DNA of 64,000 nucleotides from Pilaira anomala (taxonomy: Eukaryota; Mucoromycota; Mucoromycetes; Mucorales; Mucoraceae). The stretch covers positions 310,001 through 374,000 of the forward strand of contig JAIXMQ010000021.1 in NCBI GenBank assembly GCA_025716855.1, written 5' to 3'. The notes beneath the pieces were generated by a model that did not search any database, was not told the DNA's origin, and saw nothing but the letters and a program-made list of their open reading frames with translations. Each line of letters opens with the position of its first letter. Positions within the stretch are counted from its first letter, which is position 1. A program made the translations under genes and the position numbers. Below are positions 22,206 through 33,933 of the stretch, one piece after another.

Positions 22206-22490
22206 ACTTACCTTTGAAGAAGTATTTGTGTCGCAATTAGTCAACGATGCCATTTTTTTTTCATCTATAATGGTAAATCTTTGAGTACTTGGAGAGAAAC
22301 TCCTGTCAGAAGAAGAAACGTCGTCACTGGAAGAGATACAACTTGGTGGAGTATCACTCACCTAAGTCTTGGCGATACTCCTGCTATCAATGAAAACGGA
22401 CGGGCTGTTAAAGGGACTACGTTTAAGGAGCACAACAATTTTATCAATCAATTTCTTGGTGCCATAACTACTAGTACGTTAATCTATCCT
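22206..22490 (-). pseudogene. Gene fragment with an in-frame stop
   Basis: On the minus strand a frame reads ...GTKKLIDKIVVLLKRSPFNS...DSRSIAKT, then one TAG, then VSDTPPSCISSSDDVSSSDRS...TNTSSK, ending at a strong GTAAGT donor near 22211. The Ser/Asp-rich part looks protein-coding. The TAG could be a decayed CAG or GAG codon. Alternatively a very short 35-nt intron (GTGAGT...TTCCAG) would remove part of the region, but that is shorter than any other intron here. Family unknown; a transposon-derived remnant is possible. Confidence 0.35.
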
Positions 22491-24370
22491 GATACCGTTA
22501 ATAAAACTGGGTCAATTTGTAAAACATGCTCTTTCAACAATGTTTTAGTATGCCTTGGATGGTGTAAAAGAATACTAACTACTATACAATATTTCATCTC
22601 ATTTTTCTCACTCACTAAATTTTAAAAAGTAAGCGGTACGTACATTGCAAATAATAACATTCTTATTTCTCTTTTGCAGAGATTTTTTTTTTAAAAAAAA
22701 AAGACATGAACCCTCAAGCGTAAAGATTGGTTGCGTATTTACGGACAAGTTGCTTAGTTAAGTTGACGTGAGAAGCGCTGTAAATTATGAGAAGGTTCGA
22801 GGCGGGCACTTGAAGCTGTTTTTAAAAGTAAAGATGATCATGAAGGGTTTAATCGATCCCAGTCCATAGTTTACAAATCTGTGGCACCAAGGGCCATTTT
22901 ATTGAGACGGTTTTAAGGAAGAAAAAGGAATGAATAGAAAGACCATCATCTTGAGCACTCTATTAAATCGTAATAATGACGTTCTCGGCTTGTAATATTT
23001 TAAAGAGCATTTTATACACAATCTGAGCGATGATATTAAATAAATGATCAATGAAAAAGATGACAAGAGGACATTATATCATTTGGTCAAAAATTTTTGG
23101 TTGTAAAAATAATTTGTTGAGCCACCAAACTTCTTAGATTTTAAAAGACTATAGTCCTTTTTCGTACGTAAATTGTAATTACCCCTTATTATAAAATGCT
23201 CTTGAAAAGAATATACATCCTAAAGAGAGTAGTTGAAAATTTGATTATCTGACAGTTCTATGCTAAGGAAGTTACTTAATCTTTCTCTTGTTAGTTATTG
23301 ATACAATCATACTTTGACTACTATTATTTTACGACTTTTTATCATACAGGTTATAGTCGTAAGTTACTGTTATGAATTTTAACAAACAAACAAAAAAAAA
23401 ATGCTGATGAATTTAACTGTAATTGTAGCCTATTGTAATCTTAAAACAGTAATGATCTCGGGGCGTCACACAACTATAAAAAAAAATGACGAATAGTTAG
23501 TAGTATATAAAATGAATTTCATTCCCCCAAAATAATAATACAAAAAAAAAAAAAATCAGCCAAATTAATACATGATGCATGCAGGCGGAAAAGTATAATA
23601 CTTTTAATGCAATATACATTGTTTTCTTTTATATATAACATTATAAGAACTATATACATTTTATGCATTTTCTGTTATCTTTTTTTATACAATTAAAAAA
23701 ATAAATAAAAACCTCTAGAGATAAAAAATGTAACCAAGACCATTCCCGTGATATATGGTGGCACCTTAATTATTTTACACAAGCACAAGTGAATACGTTT
23801 TTTTATATATATATTATTTTATTTTATTTTATTTTAGTCATGCGCACATTTTTTTTTCTGATTTTTATCAGTTCTCCCGAATTCTTTCTCTTTCTCTCTC
23901 ACTCTCTCTCTGTCTCAACATTGGGTCATGCATGGAATCCAAGTATAGGAAGATCGATATTTGTATATACAACTTATAAATAATGTATACACACTAACCG
24001 GAAATGAAATAAAAACATGTACCCAAACTAATTTGGTCAATTATATATTTTTTCGCCTGATGATTTTTTTTTCTATCTGTATGTAGAACAGATGTACATT
24101 ATTAATAGGAGCAACGTTTTTCTTTTTTTCCTTTTTTTTTGTCGGTCAGTGCGGCGTAATGTATTTTTAATCGATATACAAAACTTGATCCCCCAATTCT
24201 ATTACTGCTTATAGAAGTGAGCTTATCCACTACTCTCTCTTTAATTTTACATTTATATCTTTTTAGTAAAAAAAGAGATGGGGGTGGTGATGATCCTAAT
24301 AGCTTTGTGTAATCCCTAAGTTGGTCAGGGGTAGTTACTTGGAGTTTTTTTTAGTACAACAACTAAAACA

Positions 24371-24378
24371 TATAAATA
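24371..24378 (+). promoter_or_regulatory. TATA-like box
   Basis: TATAAATA stands 83 bp upstream of the ATG at 24461, after a gene-poor stretch and before a poly-T tract (24400-24417). This spacing suits a core promoter for the small gene that follows. Inference only. Confidence 0.4.
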
Positions 24379-24460
24379 GCAAGTTTAGTTTTTCTCGGTT
24401 TTTTTTTTTTTTTTTTTATAAACTTTTTTTTTTCAAAAAATAATTTATATAAAAAGTAAA

Positions 24461-24730
24461 ATGTCTTTGGGTCCATCTATTACTTCTTCTGGTTTACTTC
24501 ATCAATCACTTGTCTTTAATAACAAGACGACAAACAAGTCATCACATACAATGGTTCCTAACTATAGTTGCATGAATAACAACAAATTCTCTTATCGAAC
24601 CTGTCCTATTTGTTCAAAGAAACTTTTGGTTAGAATCAATGGTTCTTTTGTGTATAAATGGATCAGTACTCATTTTGCAAGTCATCACCATGAATATATG
24701 CATGTCGTAGTGAATTTGCAAGAATCATGA
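24461..24730 (+). CDS. Small protein with a possible zinc-binding motif
   Basis: A single-exon frame of 89 codons starts after a TATA-like box and ends before an A/T-rich 3' flank. The C-terminal half has CPICSKKLLVRING...YKWISTHFASHHHEYMH, a C-x2-C pair followed by several histidines that could bind zinc. The N-terminal half is S/T/N-rich. No family is recognised. Codon use and the non-random cysteine spacing favour a real gene. It converges on PIL1 with about 190 bp between the stops. Confidence 0.55.
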   Translation: MSLGPSITSSGLLHQSLVFNNKTTNKSSHTMVPNYSCMNNNKFSYRTCPICSKKLLVRINGSFVYKWISTHFASHHHEYMHVVVNLQES

Positions 24731-24921
24731 TCAACTCTCTTTTTATTTATTTTTTAACGCGCATATTTTTTCACACACAAATGCATTTTTATATATTTTG
24801 TACATAATTCATACCCACATTTTCTCTTTTATACATATACAAAAAAAAAAAAAAATATATAATTTTATTTTTCCTCCTTTTTCTAAAAAAAAAATAAATA
24901 AAAATAAAAAAAAACTCGCTT

Positions 24922-26134
24922 TTATTTCTTTTCATCAGAAACTACAATTGTATCATTTTTACTATAAGCAGGTGGAGAATCCTTTGCAGTAACAGCAGCA
25001 ACAGTAGGAAGATTGAATTGAGTTTGAAACTCTGCATAAGATCGGTGAGAAGAGATCGGTTTCTTTTGTGAAGAAAGGACAACACGTTTATAGAGTTGAT
25101 CATAATAATCATCTTGTACTGCTTTTTCTTCCTTGGATGATAACGATGGTGATGATTCGCATGTGTTACTGTTGCTAGGCAACTTGATATCTTGTTCATT
25201 CAAGACAACAGCATCCTCACTTTGATTGTCCAACAATAAATCATCTTCTTTTGTTAAAGTCTGTCTTTGATCTTTTGGTTCCCAACCATCTACAGTTAAT
25301 AAAGCGTCCATCAAAATAGTTTCGGTATCATTTGTCGATTCTAATGAAGAAGGATCTAACAAATCCACTAAATACTTTCCAAATCCAGCAATCAACGCCG
25401 ACTTTTCTGAAAATTCTTGTAATGCATTAAACCTTAGATAAAATGCTTCTTTTAAAATAAATCTTTTAAAATCCGTACTCGATTCATTCTCTTTCGCATG
25501 ATTTTCATTCAATTCTTCTAATTCTTTTTCTAATTCATTCAACTTTTTTGAATGCGAATTAGATTTCTTTATGTGTCGAATTCGATCGTTCAAAGATTGT
25601 TTCTTTTCTTTCAAGTCTTGTAATTCCGTTTCTTTTTCTCGCATTGACTTGATTGCTCTTCTATATAATTGATATCTCTCTATAATAATTGCATATATAC
25701 AATTAAATATTTCTATTTTAAATCTCGTGTTCTTTTACTCTTTAATACCTGTGTATTGTTTTTCTAATTCCACTTGCTTATCCAAAAGTGAACAAAGAGC
25801 TGACCCAATATCCTGAGTTTTTTTTTTTCTATTAATATACACGCATACAATACAATAAGAAACCTTATTTTTTTTTTACCTCAATATCTTGGCTATATTC
25901 GTCATTTTCCCGGTTCTTTACCAACTCTTCTTTAACCCACTCCAAAAAAGCTTTATTTGTTTCTGCATGATGGTAACTAGAAGTTCTCATGTAGGCCAAA
26001 TCGTTTCTTTCTTCAAATAACCATAGATTAAGCGACCGAGTATCATGGTTTTGTAAAGGGTTATTCTTTGCCACTTGTGACTTTACGTTCGTAGTCAATT
26101 TACCAAGATTAAACTGTAAATCTTTAAAGTTCAT
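24922..26134 (-). CDS. PIL1: Eisosome core component, Pil1/Lsp1 family
   Basis: Exons 25880..26134, 25749..25812 and 24922..25679 join to about 358 residues. The conserved Pil1/Lsp1 core is clear: KAFLEWVKEE, QYTERYQLYRRAIKSMRE, then LEKELEELN and YLRFNALQEFSEKSALIAGFGKYLVDLLD. This is the coiled BAR-like domain that binds PI(4,5)P2 and shapes eisosome furrows in the fungal plasma membrane. The C-terminal 130 residues are acidic and Ser-rich with a PPAY sequence, as expected for the phosphorylated tail. The start is the only ATG before a poly-A/poly-T leader. The upstream GPN2 gene is on the same strand, its stop about 200 bp away. Confidence 0.9.
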
Positions 26135-26331
26135 CTCTATTATTATCCACGCGAGAAAAAAAAAAAAAAAAAAAAAAAGTACGAAATAAAAAAAGGATTA
26201 TTATTTTTATTGTTTACAATCACAGCCTTACTAAAAAATATTAGACTGTAATTCCCATTCAAAGAGTTTTGTGTATTCCGTTTTACCAGATTTTTTAATC
26301 TTTCGCGTATATAAATAATTCTTTTATTAAG

Positions 26332-27391
26332 TTAATAATCATCGTCTTCCTCCATCCACCTTTCTTGTACATCAGACACATCTTCATGATATCCAGCCTT
26401 CATAGCAGTCAACATGATCGATTCATTTCCTTCTGTTAACCCACCAAACACGAATCCACCCGTCTTATCAATCACTTGTTGTAATTTAGTCATTGAATCC
26501 TTATCTTCTACACATAACGTATAAAATCCAACCAAAGAGAAATCCTGGATTAAATCACATAATGCTTCATTTAATTTTTTAAATTTCGATCCAAATGCGT
26601 CTTCATTTAATGACTCTAACAAGTAACTAAGATCCATCACATCTGTATAATACTGCAAATTGAAGCCTATATATATATATTTATGTAAATACACTTGTAA
26701 AAAGAATCAATTTATATACAAGACACTTACGAAGTTTGCCATACGATTCAATTAAATCCACTTTTGATAAAACATTCACATGCGGTAACTCCAATTGAAT
26801 CATGGTCTTTAAAGCAAGTAATAAGACCGAGATATATTTAGCTGGATCCGTACAATAATGTGCATCCACCATATTCACTGCTACCAATCGGTAATCAATT
26901 TTCTCTAGTCCATGTAATATATCTTTGACTGCAGAATGATGTGTAAATAATTCAACTTGGCCAGGGAAATCAAATAATACATAATGATCCTCTATTTCCT
27001 TTAATTTATCCGTAAGCCAATCCATGTTCTTTAATAAATATTCGATACAAAACATGATTCCACCGTTAGGTCCTAAATTCAACTCGTTCATCGTGTCTTC
27101 TAGCGTAATCAGGTCTGAAATATTAATCGCACATGGGTAAGGTATATTCTCGTTTGCAGGATCTAAATTCACAATCGCTACTTTTCTGTTTTATTGATTA
27201 GTAAACTTTTTTTTTTTTTTCTTTCTTTCTTTCTATTACCTTCCAATAGCTGTCAAATATTGATATGCTCCCCAACAATACGTAGTCTTTCCTGACCCAG
27301 GAGGTCCAACAATAACCTATATTACATATTTAACACACCAAAATAAATAAATAAACTATCTTTTTTTATACAGTACTTGTCCAAAAGGCAT
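26332..27391 (-). CDS. GPN2: GPN-loop GTPase 2
   Basis: Exons 27377..27391, 27240..27316, 26731..27185 and 26332..26666 join to about 293 residues. The first coding exon is only 15 nt (MPFGQ). The P-loop GPPGSGKTT is at residues 9-17, the family's Gly-Pro-Asn loop (LNLGPNGG) at 67-73, the DFPGQ switch follows, and the base-specificity motif is SKVDL. The segment FNLQYYTDVMDLSYLL is typical of GPN2. GPN GTPases assemble and import RNA polymerase II and III. The acidic C-terminus (MEEDDDY) is ordinary for the family. The stop of ATE1 lies only 38 bp upstream of its start. Confidence 0.93.
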
Positions 27392-27429
27392 TTTTTTATT
27401 TATGTAAAAAGAAAAAAAAAACTTTTTTT

Positions 27430-28965
27430 TTAACAAAGAATCATTTTATGCGCTAATTCCAACCCAACCGAACAAACATAATCCGTAATATTTTTCTTGA
27501 AGGAACTACTTGAATTAAACTTGACGATATAAATCACAGGTGCAATCTTACCATCTCCAACCAACACATACACATCTTCAAAATCTTTTTCTGTTAATTT
27601 CTTTGGATTTAACCAACCAGGTGGACACCCTGATGCTTCCTTTTTACTAAACGTAACAAATTTTTCCGTTTCTAATTTCTTTTTGAATTCTTCAATCGGA
27701 TGCCATTCATAACTCACTGGATCGAGTAAATCCGATGGTGCATATTGTCCTTTATAATTCATCTTTGGGCATGAGTGAATATAGAATCCTAGAAAAAAAA
27801 GGTGAATATATGTTATATACATACTTTCTTTTTAATTTTTTCTTTACCCATATAATAGTACTTTAAATCTTCAAATCTTTCATGATATTCCTGCACTAAA
27901 CTAATTTCTCGAAACACACTGTATTTACCTAAACCAAGAAACGAAAACTCTGGATCATAAATGAAATAAACCGAGGATATACATTTTGGTAATATATCAA
28001 TCACTGCCAACGCAATTAATTTTCCATCCATAATATACTTTTGATGAAATGATCCATAATTCGATTCCTTATCCATCTATAGTTACATTTATATATATTA
28101 CATGATGAGTTCTTTGTCTTCTAAGCTTTTTTCTTTTTTTCTGTGTATATTACTTTAAGCGGTGTGTCAACAAGGAAGCGTTTAAATCCAGATTCAGATA
28201 ACTCGTCTTTTGCATCATGATGCACACTTATTTGATACTTGCAATACAATTCAAACTTTTCCTTTGTAAACGAAGCAGGTTCCAGCTCAATCTAAACCCA
28301 TTAGACTTTAAGTTTATCATCTGAAAAAACCTCCATTTTATTTTATTTTTACCTTTAATTTATGCGCATTTTCTTCTTGTACTTCTGAAGCATGAACAAT
28401 CTCTCTTAATGACTTGACTTGTACATAATTCGCTGGTTTCTTTCCTGCACTTGTTTCCTTAAAATCTCCTTTCACATATCGATTAAATTTATTCAAAACC
28501 TTTTTCTGACTTTTGGTGATACTAAATTGTGTTGCATTCAATCTTAAATAATTGTATTTAGTAAAAAAAGAAGCGACGCGTTTTTTTTGTTTTTGTTTTT
28601 ACCTTATTGTATACTGTGGACAACAACTCTTTTCAAGATCGGGTTTATAACAATACTTTCCAGATCTATCAACATTATAAATAACCAGCATGGCAACTCA
28701 TTTTAATTATTTATTTTTATACCTTCTCCAACCTCTATCGATCAAGTCTTGATAATCCTGTTAATATTTGTCAATTTTTAAATAAAATAAATAAAAAACT
28801 GGTTTTTTTTTTTTTTTTTACCAAGCATGTCAAGGAATGAGCCCAAATACCAAACGAGATGGAAGTATCAGTTCCTTTACAGTACCCACAATCATGCTTA
28901 CTTTGTCCTGCAATCGATATCACAGAAACACCATACTCGCTTATATCTTCTTCTTCGTCACTCAT
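27430..28965 (-). CDS. ATE1: Arginyl-tRNA--protein transferase
   Basis: Seven exons (28822..28965, 28723..28757, 28603..28665, 28353..28542, 28154..28291, 27848..28076, 27430..27788) join to about 385 residues. The N-terminal domain holds DCGYCKG (Cys26, Cys29) and KSCCPQYTIR, the cysteine cluster of the family. The catalytic C-terminal domain has NYGSFHQKYIMDGKLIALAVIDILP, YFIYDPEFSFLGLGKYS and FYIHSCPKMNYKGQYAPSDLL. The enzyme transfers Arg to N-terminal Asp, Glu or oxidised Cys and marks proteins for the Arg/N-degron pathway. The start is the ATG in MSDEEED; an earlier in-frame ATG would add a hydrophobic leader from T-rich sequence and is unlikely. TIP41 diverges from it, about 120 bp between the starts. 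Confidence 0.93.
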
Positions 28966-29088
28966 TTTATTAACAATAAATAAAGAAGAAAAAGAAAAAA
29001 TAAAAAAGAGGAATAAATACGGGAGTTTCAATCCACTTTTATTCAACTCTCTCTTTCTCTCTCTTTTTATATATATATATATATATAA

Positions 29089-30150
29089 ATGACTTCTGAA
29101 CCAGTTTTGATCAAGGAAGGTAGTTTAAAGGAAGGTTTAACTCAAGGTATCTCCTTACACGGATGGTCCATCACAAGTAAGAAAGCATCCATTTGTAACT
29201 CGAACGAAATGGAAAGGTAAAAAAAAAACTAAAACCCTCCAAAAACTTTCACCTCACTCAACTCTTTATTTTTAAAAAAAGAATACAAAAGGATTATGGC
29301 TTACCACCTCCAGAAATGGTATTTGGTAATAACCATGTCACTGTTCAAAAAGGTTCTTTTAAACTTAGTTTTGGCGCATACGAAGCTTTAAAAATGGTAG
29401 ATACAAGTTCAACCAGTAGTGAAAAAATAAAAGTTGCTTATTCTGAAGAATGGACACGAAAAAGGTAATAAACAAACCCATATCTTTTACTTCTACCCCC
29501 CCTTAAATTAAATTCTTTCTCTCTCTGTTTTAAGTTCTGCTAATCATACAGATGTCAAAGACGTTGTCAAACCCTATGATTGGACATACACCACAAAGTA
29601 CAAAGGAACAACATCTGCTGAATTCGAAACAAATCATGGTGATTCCATGATCGATATCAACCGTTTAAGAAAGCAAGAACCCATTTTATTTTATGATGAG
29701 AATATATTATATGAGGATGAATTAGCTGATAATGGTACTGCTATGCTCATGATTCGTTTAGTAAGTTTAGATTTAGTAGTCAGACAAAAAGAAATTCAAG
29801 TCATTAACAAAAACACAGAGAGTGATGCCAAGTTGTTTTTTAGTTTTACAAAGGTTTTTTCTAAGAGTAGATGATGTATTATTTAGAGTGAATGATACGA
29901 GATTATATCATGAATTTGGGAATGATTATTTTGTACGTGAATATACATCAAAAGAAGTACATTATAATGTAATTCGACAGGTAAAAAGAGATATATATAT
30001 AGATATATATATAATATATACACTAAAAATCAATAACGATAGAAATTGGGTAGAGGCGATATTTCACTATTAAATGATCAAAACTGGGTATCTTCTGTTA
30101 TGCCAGAAGAACCTATAGAATATGTTAAAGAAATGATTAAAATAAATTAA
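29089..30150 (+). CDS. TIP41: TIP41-like protein (PP2A/TOR pathway regulator)
   Basis: Exons 29089..29216, 29282..29464, 29535..29760, 29819..29980 and 30043..30150 join to about 268 residues. The family motifs are all present: PPEMVFGNNHVTVQ, KVAYSEEW, YDWTYTTKYKGT, PILFYDENILYEDELADNG, RFFLRVDDVLFRVNDTRLYHEFG. In yeast, Tip41 binds Tap42/PP2A-type phosphatases downstream of TOR. The fourth intron acceptor was chosen before AGAGTGATGCC so that LRVMPSCFLVLQRFF is restored. A (TA)n run lies just before the ATG. Its stop is 2 bp from that of the convergent cyclin gene. Confidence 0.92.
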
Positions 30151-30152
30151 AT

Positions 30153-30920
30153 TTAAATAGTTTTTTTTTTACCTTGGGTTGCAGTGGATGAAGCAGTTGC
30201 GTCTATAGATAAATGTCTTGCTCTTCTTCGAACAGGTCCTGCTAATTCATCTTCATCTTCATCTTCTTTTGCTTTTTCTCTACTCTCTATTATTCTAGGT
30301 TCTTCTTCATGCTCTTTATTCCAATGACTTAATAATTGATCTCCATAACTTTGTAATTCCTCCAACGTCACAAATAGTGCAAAATCATTCAACGATAAAA
30401 ACTCTATTTCCAGTATATTCAATTCGGACACTGGTAACCCACCCACCTATAATACAAACCCATCAATTCACACACACGCACACACACACACACAATATAT
30501 AGATATATACTTTACCTTTGCATACCGTGTATTCGTAAAAAATACATCCGAAAATAATTTACTAGCAACCATCACACCAGAAATAATCAATCGATGGATA
30601 TTAAATGAATCAATACGTAACCCAGTGGCACGCGTACTTGTTGGTTTCGACATACGATCAAAGTAAACAAGAATAGCTAAAAAGCACTCGTTCGAACACG
30701 GACAATATTTAAGTATACGCGTCAAATAAGCATAGATAGATATACTCGGTATAGACCTTGCTTGAAAGCAAGTAAACGCATGTGAACTAATACTTTTCCT
30801 TCTTTCCCCATGTTGTTGAAGTATAAGACTATCGTTTGTTTTAATCACCTTTTCTAATAAAAACGTCAACATTTTAATCGTGTCCTTGGTTGGATGTCCA
30901 GATAAATCATAATGGTTCAT
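30153..30920 (-). CDS. PHO80/PCL-type cyclin
   Basis: Exons 30516..30920 and 30153..30446 join in phase 0 to about 232 residues. The cyclin fold is seen in SIYAYLTRILKYCPCSNECFLAILVYFDRM, FNIHRLIISGVMVASKLFSDVFFTNTRYAKVGG and LPVSELNILEIEFLSLNDF, which match Pho80-like cyclins that partner Pho85-type kinases. The last 60 residues are charged and end QGKKKTI, read through what might be a further donor (CAAG|GTAAAA), so the very C-terminus is uncertain. Whether it serves phosphate sensing or polarity (PCL branch) cannot be told. Confidence 0.85.
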
Positions 30921-31006
30921 GATTAGTTACTTATACAAATTAAAATATAGAAAAAGAGAGAAAAAAATAAAAAAAAGGGCGCAAAAAAAAAAAAAAAACT
31001 GGGTTT

Positions 31007-32989
31007 TTATTTAAATTTTTTCATTCTTTCCTCTGCAGCTCTTGCTCTTTTCTCTCTTTCAAACCTCATACGTGCTTCAGGTGTCATACTTGCTAAATCC
31101 ACTGTAGGCGCTGTAACAATTGGCAGCATATAATTCTTGGCTCTTGTCTGTTGTACCTTTTTCAACCTTTCTTCTTCTTCCTTTACTTCACGTTCCTGTT
31201 GCACCCTTTGACGTTCCAACTCAATCACTCGTTTCTTTTCTTGTTCCTTTGCCAATTTCTTTTCTTGTTTCATCAATTGATCTTTTAATTGCTTTTCGGT
31301 TAATGGACTAGGTACTCTTGCTGCTTGTAACCAATCCCATTTATCTGGATAATCATTCATACATCTTCTATACACATTACGCGTTTCTTTATCCTTACTC
31401 ACCTCATACGCTGTCTTTCCTGCATCACTCACGATCGTTGGATCCACATCATATCGAACCAATAACTCACTTACTAAATCACTTGCTCCTCCCATACTAG
31501 AAACCAAATGTAACAAGGTAGGATAATGATAAAGATCTTCTGTATCTTCCAATTCCTTTGGTAAGACTTTGGATAAATCCAATTTCCCATGTTTTTCAAT
31601 AAACGATAACGTCACTTGTGTCTTATTTTGTTTTACTAACGTCAATAACTTGACTAAATCCGGATCCACATTCTTTTCTACAATTTCCTTGACTTTCTTC
31701 ACCGTACTCGAGGACTTTTCCAACAATTTCTTTTGCTTCTCTTGTTGTTCAATCCATTTTTGTTTATAAGCTTGGATCGCTTCTTCATCCACTTGAATCA
31801 CCTTGACGGTCGTTAATTCCACATACACCCTTTTCAATTCTCCTAATGTAGGTCGTCTCGTCGCAAACGGAACCGATTTCACTTTAGCCTGTTCCAATAC
31901 AGCACCTTCATAATTAAACAAGATCTTACGATTGCCACTAGGCGCATGCACAAACACAAGTTCACTATTCAAAATATGCTGTCTCCATTGTCCCAAAATA
32001 TCTCTCACTTCCTGTTGCAACAACTGTTCATTGTACCTACGAATCTGTGCACCTGCAGAAAGCGCGGCTCCTTTTGCATTATCGTTCGCAGATTGTGAGC
32101 CACCTTGTTTTCTTCGCGTTGTGTACCGATGAAATGTCTTGTGCGCAATAAACTGAACTTGCTTATCTACCGATTTCTCTCCACCTCCTTTACTCAAATT
32201 CACGTCCACTACACATCCTGCGAAATGTCCACCTCCCAACATCAAAATTGTCCAGGTCCGTTTCTTTTGTGTGAAATTGGATTTTTGAATACCTTGCAAT
32301 GTACGATGGTCGTCTAATAAATGACGATAGATACCATAATGACTTGAGCTCTTTACATTGGCTTGCTTAAACCATGTCAAGGCTGAATACTTTTTCATCA
32401 TCGGCATCACCACTTGCTTCGCTTCATTCTCAAGACTCGCTTTCTCTTCTTGTTCTTTCTTTTGTCTTTCTACAAGTGAATGAATATCGTCCTTTTGTAA
32501 ATCTTCTTCTTGCTCTTCTTCTTCGTCTTCTGAACCTGAAATACTTTCAGTTAAATCTAATCAAAATATATATATATATATATTGAAAATTAAACCTTTT
32601 TGCTACTCTCTCTTTATATATATATATAGAATTTTACCCGCCAACAAAACTTCAAAAGCTTCTAAAGTCACTGGTTCAACATCAAGCACAACTCTTCGTT
32701 TAATATTATACCGATGCCAATCCGTATTGAAATGCGCTCTCTGTTCTTCTCGTGTTTCAAATGTTGTATTACACGTATTACATCCACGGCTCTCTTCGTT
32801 ATTCAGTCGCTCTTGTTGAAGGTTTAAGCGTTCAAGTGCTAACGCGTTGACATCACTACTTTCTTGTTCAATAGCCAAAAGTGTATCTTCTTCCTTTTCT
32901 ACTGGCTCTAAAGTCTCCAGAAGTTCCTTTGGAATATCAAAGGCATATAGGATAGGCTCTTGTTGGTATTTCTTTTTATTTTGGCTCAT
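31007..32989 (-). CDS. VMS1: VMS1/ANKZF1 peptidyl-tRNA endonuclease
   Basis: Exons 32638..32989 and 31007..32535 join to about 626 residues. Order of domains: a C2H2 finger (GCNTCNTTFETREEQRAHF, about 69-87), an acidic linker, the VLRF1 release-factor-like domain (WTILMLGGGHFAG through HKTFHRYTTRRKQGGSQS, with the catalytic GSQ glutamine near residue 265), two ankyrin repeats (YHYPTLLHLVSS..., GKTAYEVSKD), a coiled coil and a C-terminal VIM-like helix (MRFEREKRARAAEERMKKF). Vms1 cuts peptidyl-tRNA on stalled 60S subunits in ribosome quality control and binds Cdc48 through the VIM. All key motifs are intact. Confidence 0.93.
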
Positions 32990-33230
32990 ACTTAAGATAA
33001 AAAAAAAAAGTGGGAAAAGAAAAAAATATATATTAGGTTCTTTAAAGTTAAAGTACACTACTGCGGTAAGAAAAAAAAAAAAAGTCCTTGATTTAAATGG
33101 GAGTTTTAAAAGGTCACACCCTTCTTACCATCGTGATCTGTTCAAAGCTTCATACGTTATAGTTTCAAAAGAGAAAGAAGAAGAAAAATAAGAGATGAAG
33201 TAATATATTATATTTTATTTAAATATTTTT

Positions 33231-33560
33231 TTACTCTCGATTTCTGGTAAAATAATCTTGATAAGCAGCAACCATTACTTTTATCATTTCTTTGATTATT
33301 TCTCCATAATTGAGTGGACGACTATCCCTTTTTTTTAGTATTAGAACGAGTTCGAGGGATGCATTGGTTCGAAGACGACTTCCAGTAGGTAAAAAGTTTC
33401 GACGACGCTGATTGATTATCATGCTCCGCTTGTCTTCTTCCTCCTCGTCCTCATTAACTATATAACGAACAACTTGAGGGTCATGTTCGTTCAGCATATG
33501 ATCATTTAATTCAAACCAACCGTACTTCATTGGATAATGATACAAACAAGAACCCAACAT
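33231..33560 (-). CDS. Small hypothetical protein
   Basis: A single open frame of about 109 residues begins at ATG 33560 (MLGSCLYHYPMKYGW...) and ends YQDYFTRNRE. It has an acidic patch (NEDEEEEDK) followed by a basic one (NQRRRNF) and a helical C-terminus (GEIIKEMIKVMVAAYQDYF). I do not recognise it. It might be the main exon of a spliced gene with a short upstream exon. Codon use resembles neighbours. It lies between VMS1 and HEM3, all on the minus strand. Confidence 0.5.
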   Translation of the reverse strand: MLGSCLYHYPMKYGWFELNDHMLNEHDPQVVRYIVNEDEEEEDKRSMIINQRRRNFLPTGSRLRTNASLELVLILKKRDSRPLNYGEIIKEMIKVMVAAYQDYFTRNRE

Positions 33561-33933
33561 AACCCACACTCCTCTTCACTAGCAAATTGGATGTAACTAA
33601 AAGAAAATTCCTAAATGATGATTTATTTGTATCACTTACACACTATAACTTATCTTGATAGCTTACATGAAAGAACAACAAATAATTATAAAAATAAAAA
33701 GAGTACGTATTTTATTAAATGAACATCCTACAAGTATTTTGTGAATGTTGTCGTATATAACATAATGTAGTTAAACAATGTAGTTAAACAACTTAATAAA
33801 TCACACAATATCATTTAAAATTTTAAAAAAAGTCTATATACTTTCTGTACAAGTTTCATTTTCCACACTTTATATATGTATATATAATTATTTGATCCAC
33901 AACTACTAATGTACGGATCCAAAAAAAAAAAAA

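Larger units (their letters stand above)
20627..24460. other. Long AT-rich intergenic region
   Basis: About 3.8 kb contains no intact gene that I can support. Short frames (for example 21275-21565) are low in information. Sequence around 22200-22500 is a gene remnant, listed separately, and 22700-23150 also has coding-like base composition but is broken by stops in every frame. A TATA-like box near 24371 belongs to the next gene. Confidence 0.45.

Noticed and set aside
31120..32819. Plus-strand open frames opposite VMS1
   Set aside because: They are antisense shadows of a clearly conserved gene, rich in Ser/Leu/Phe.
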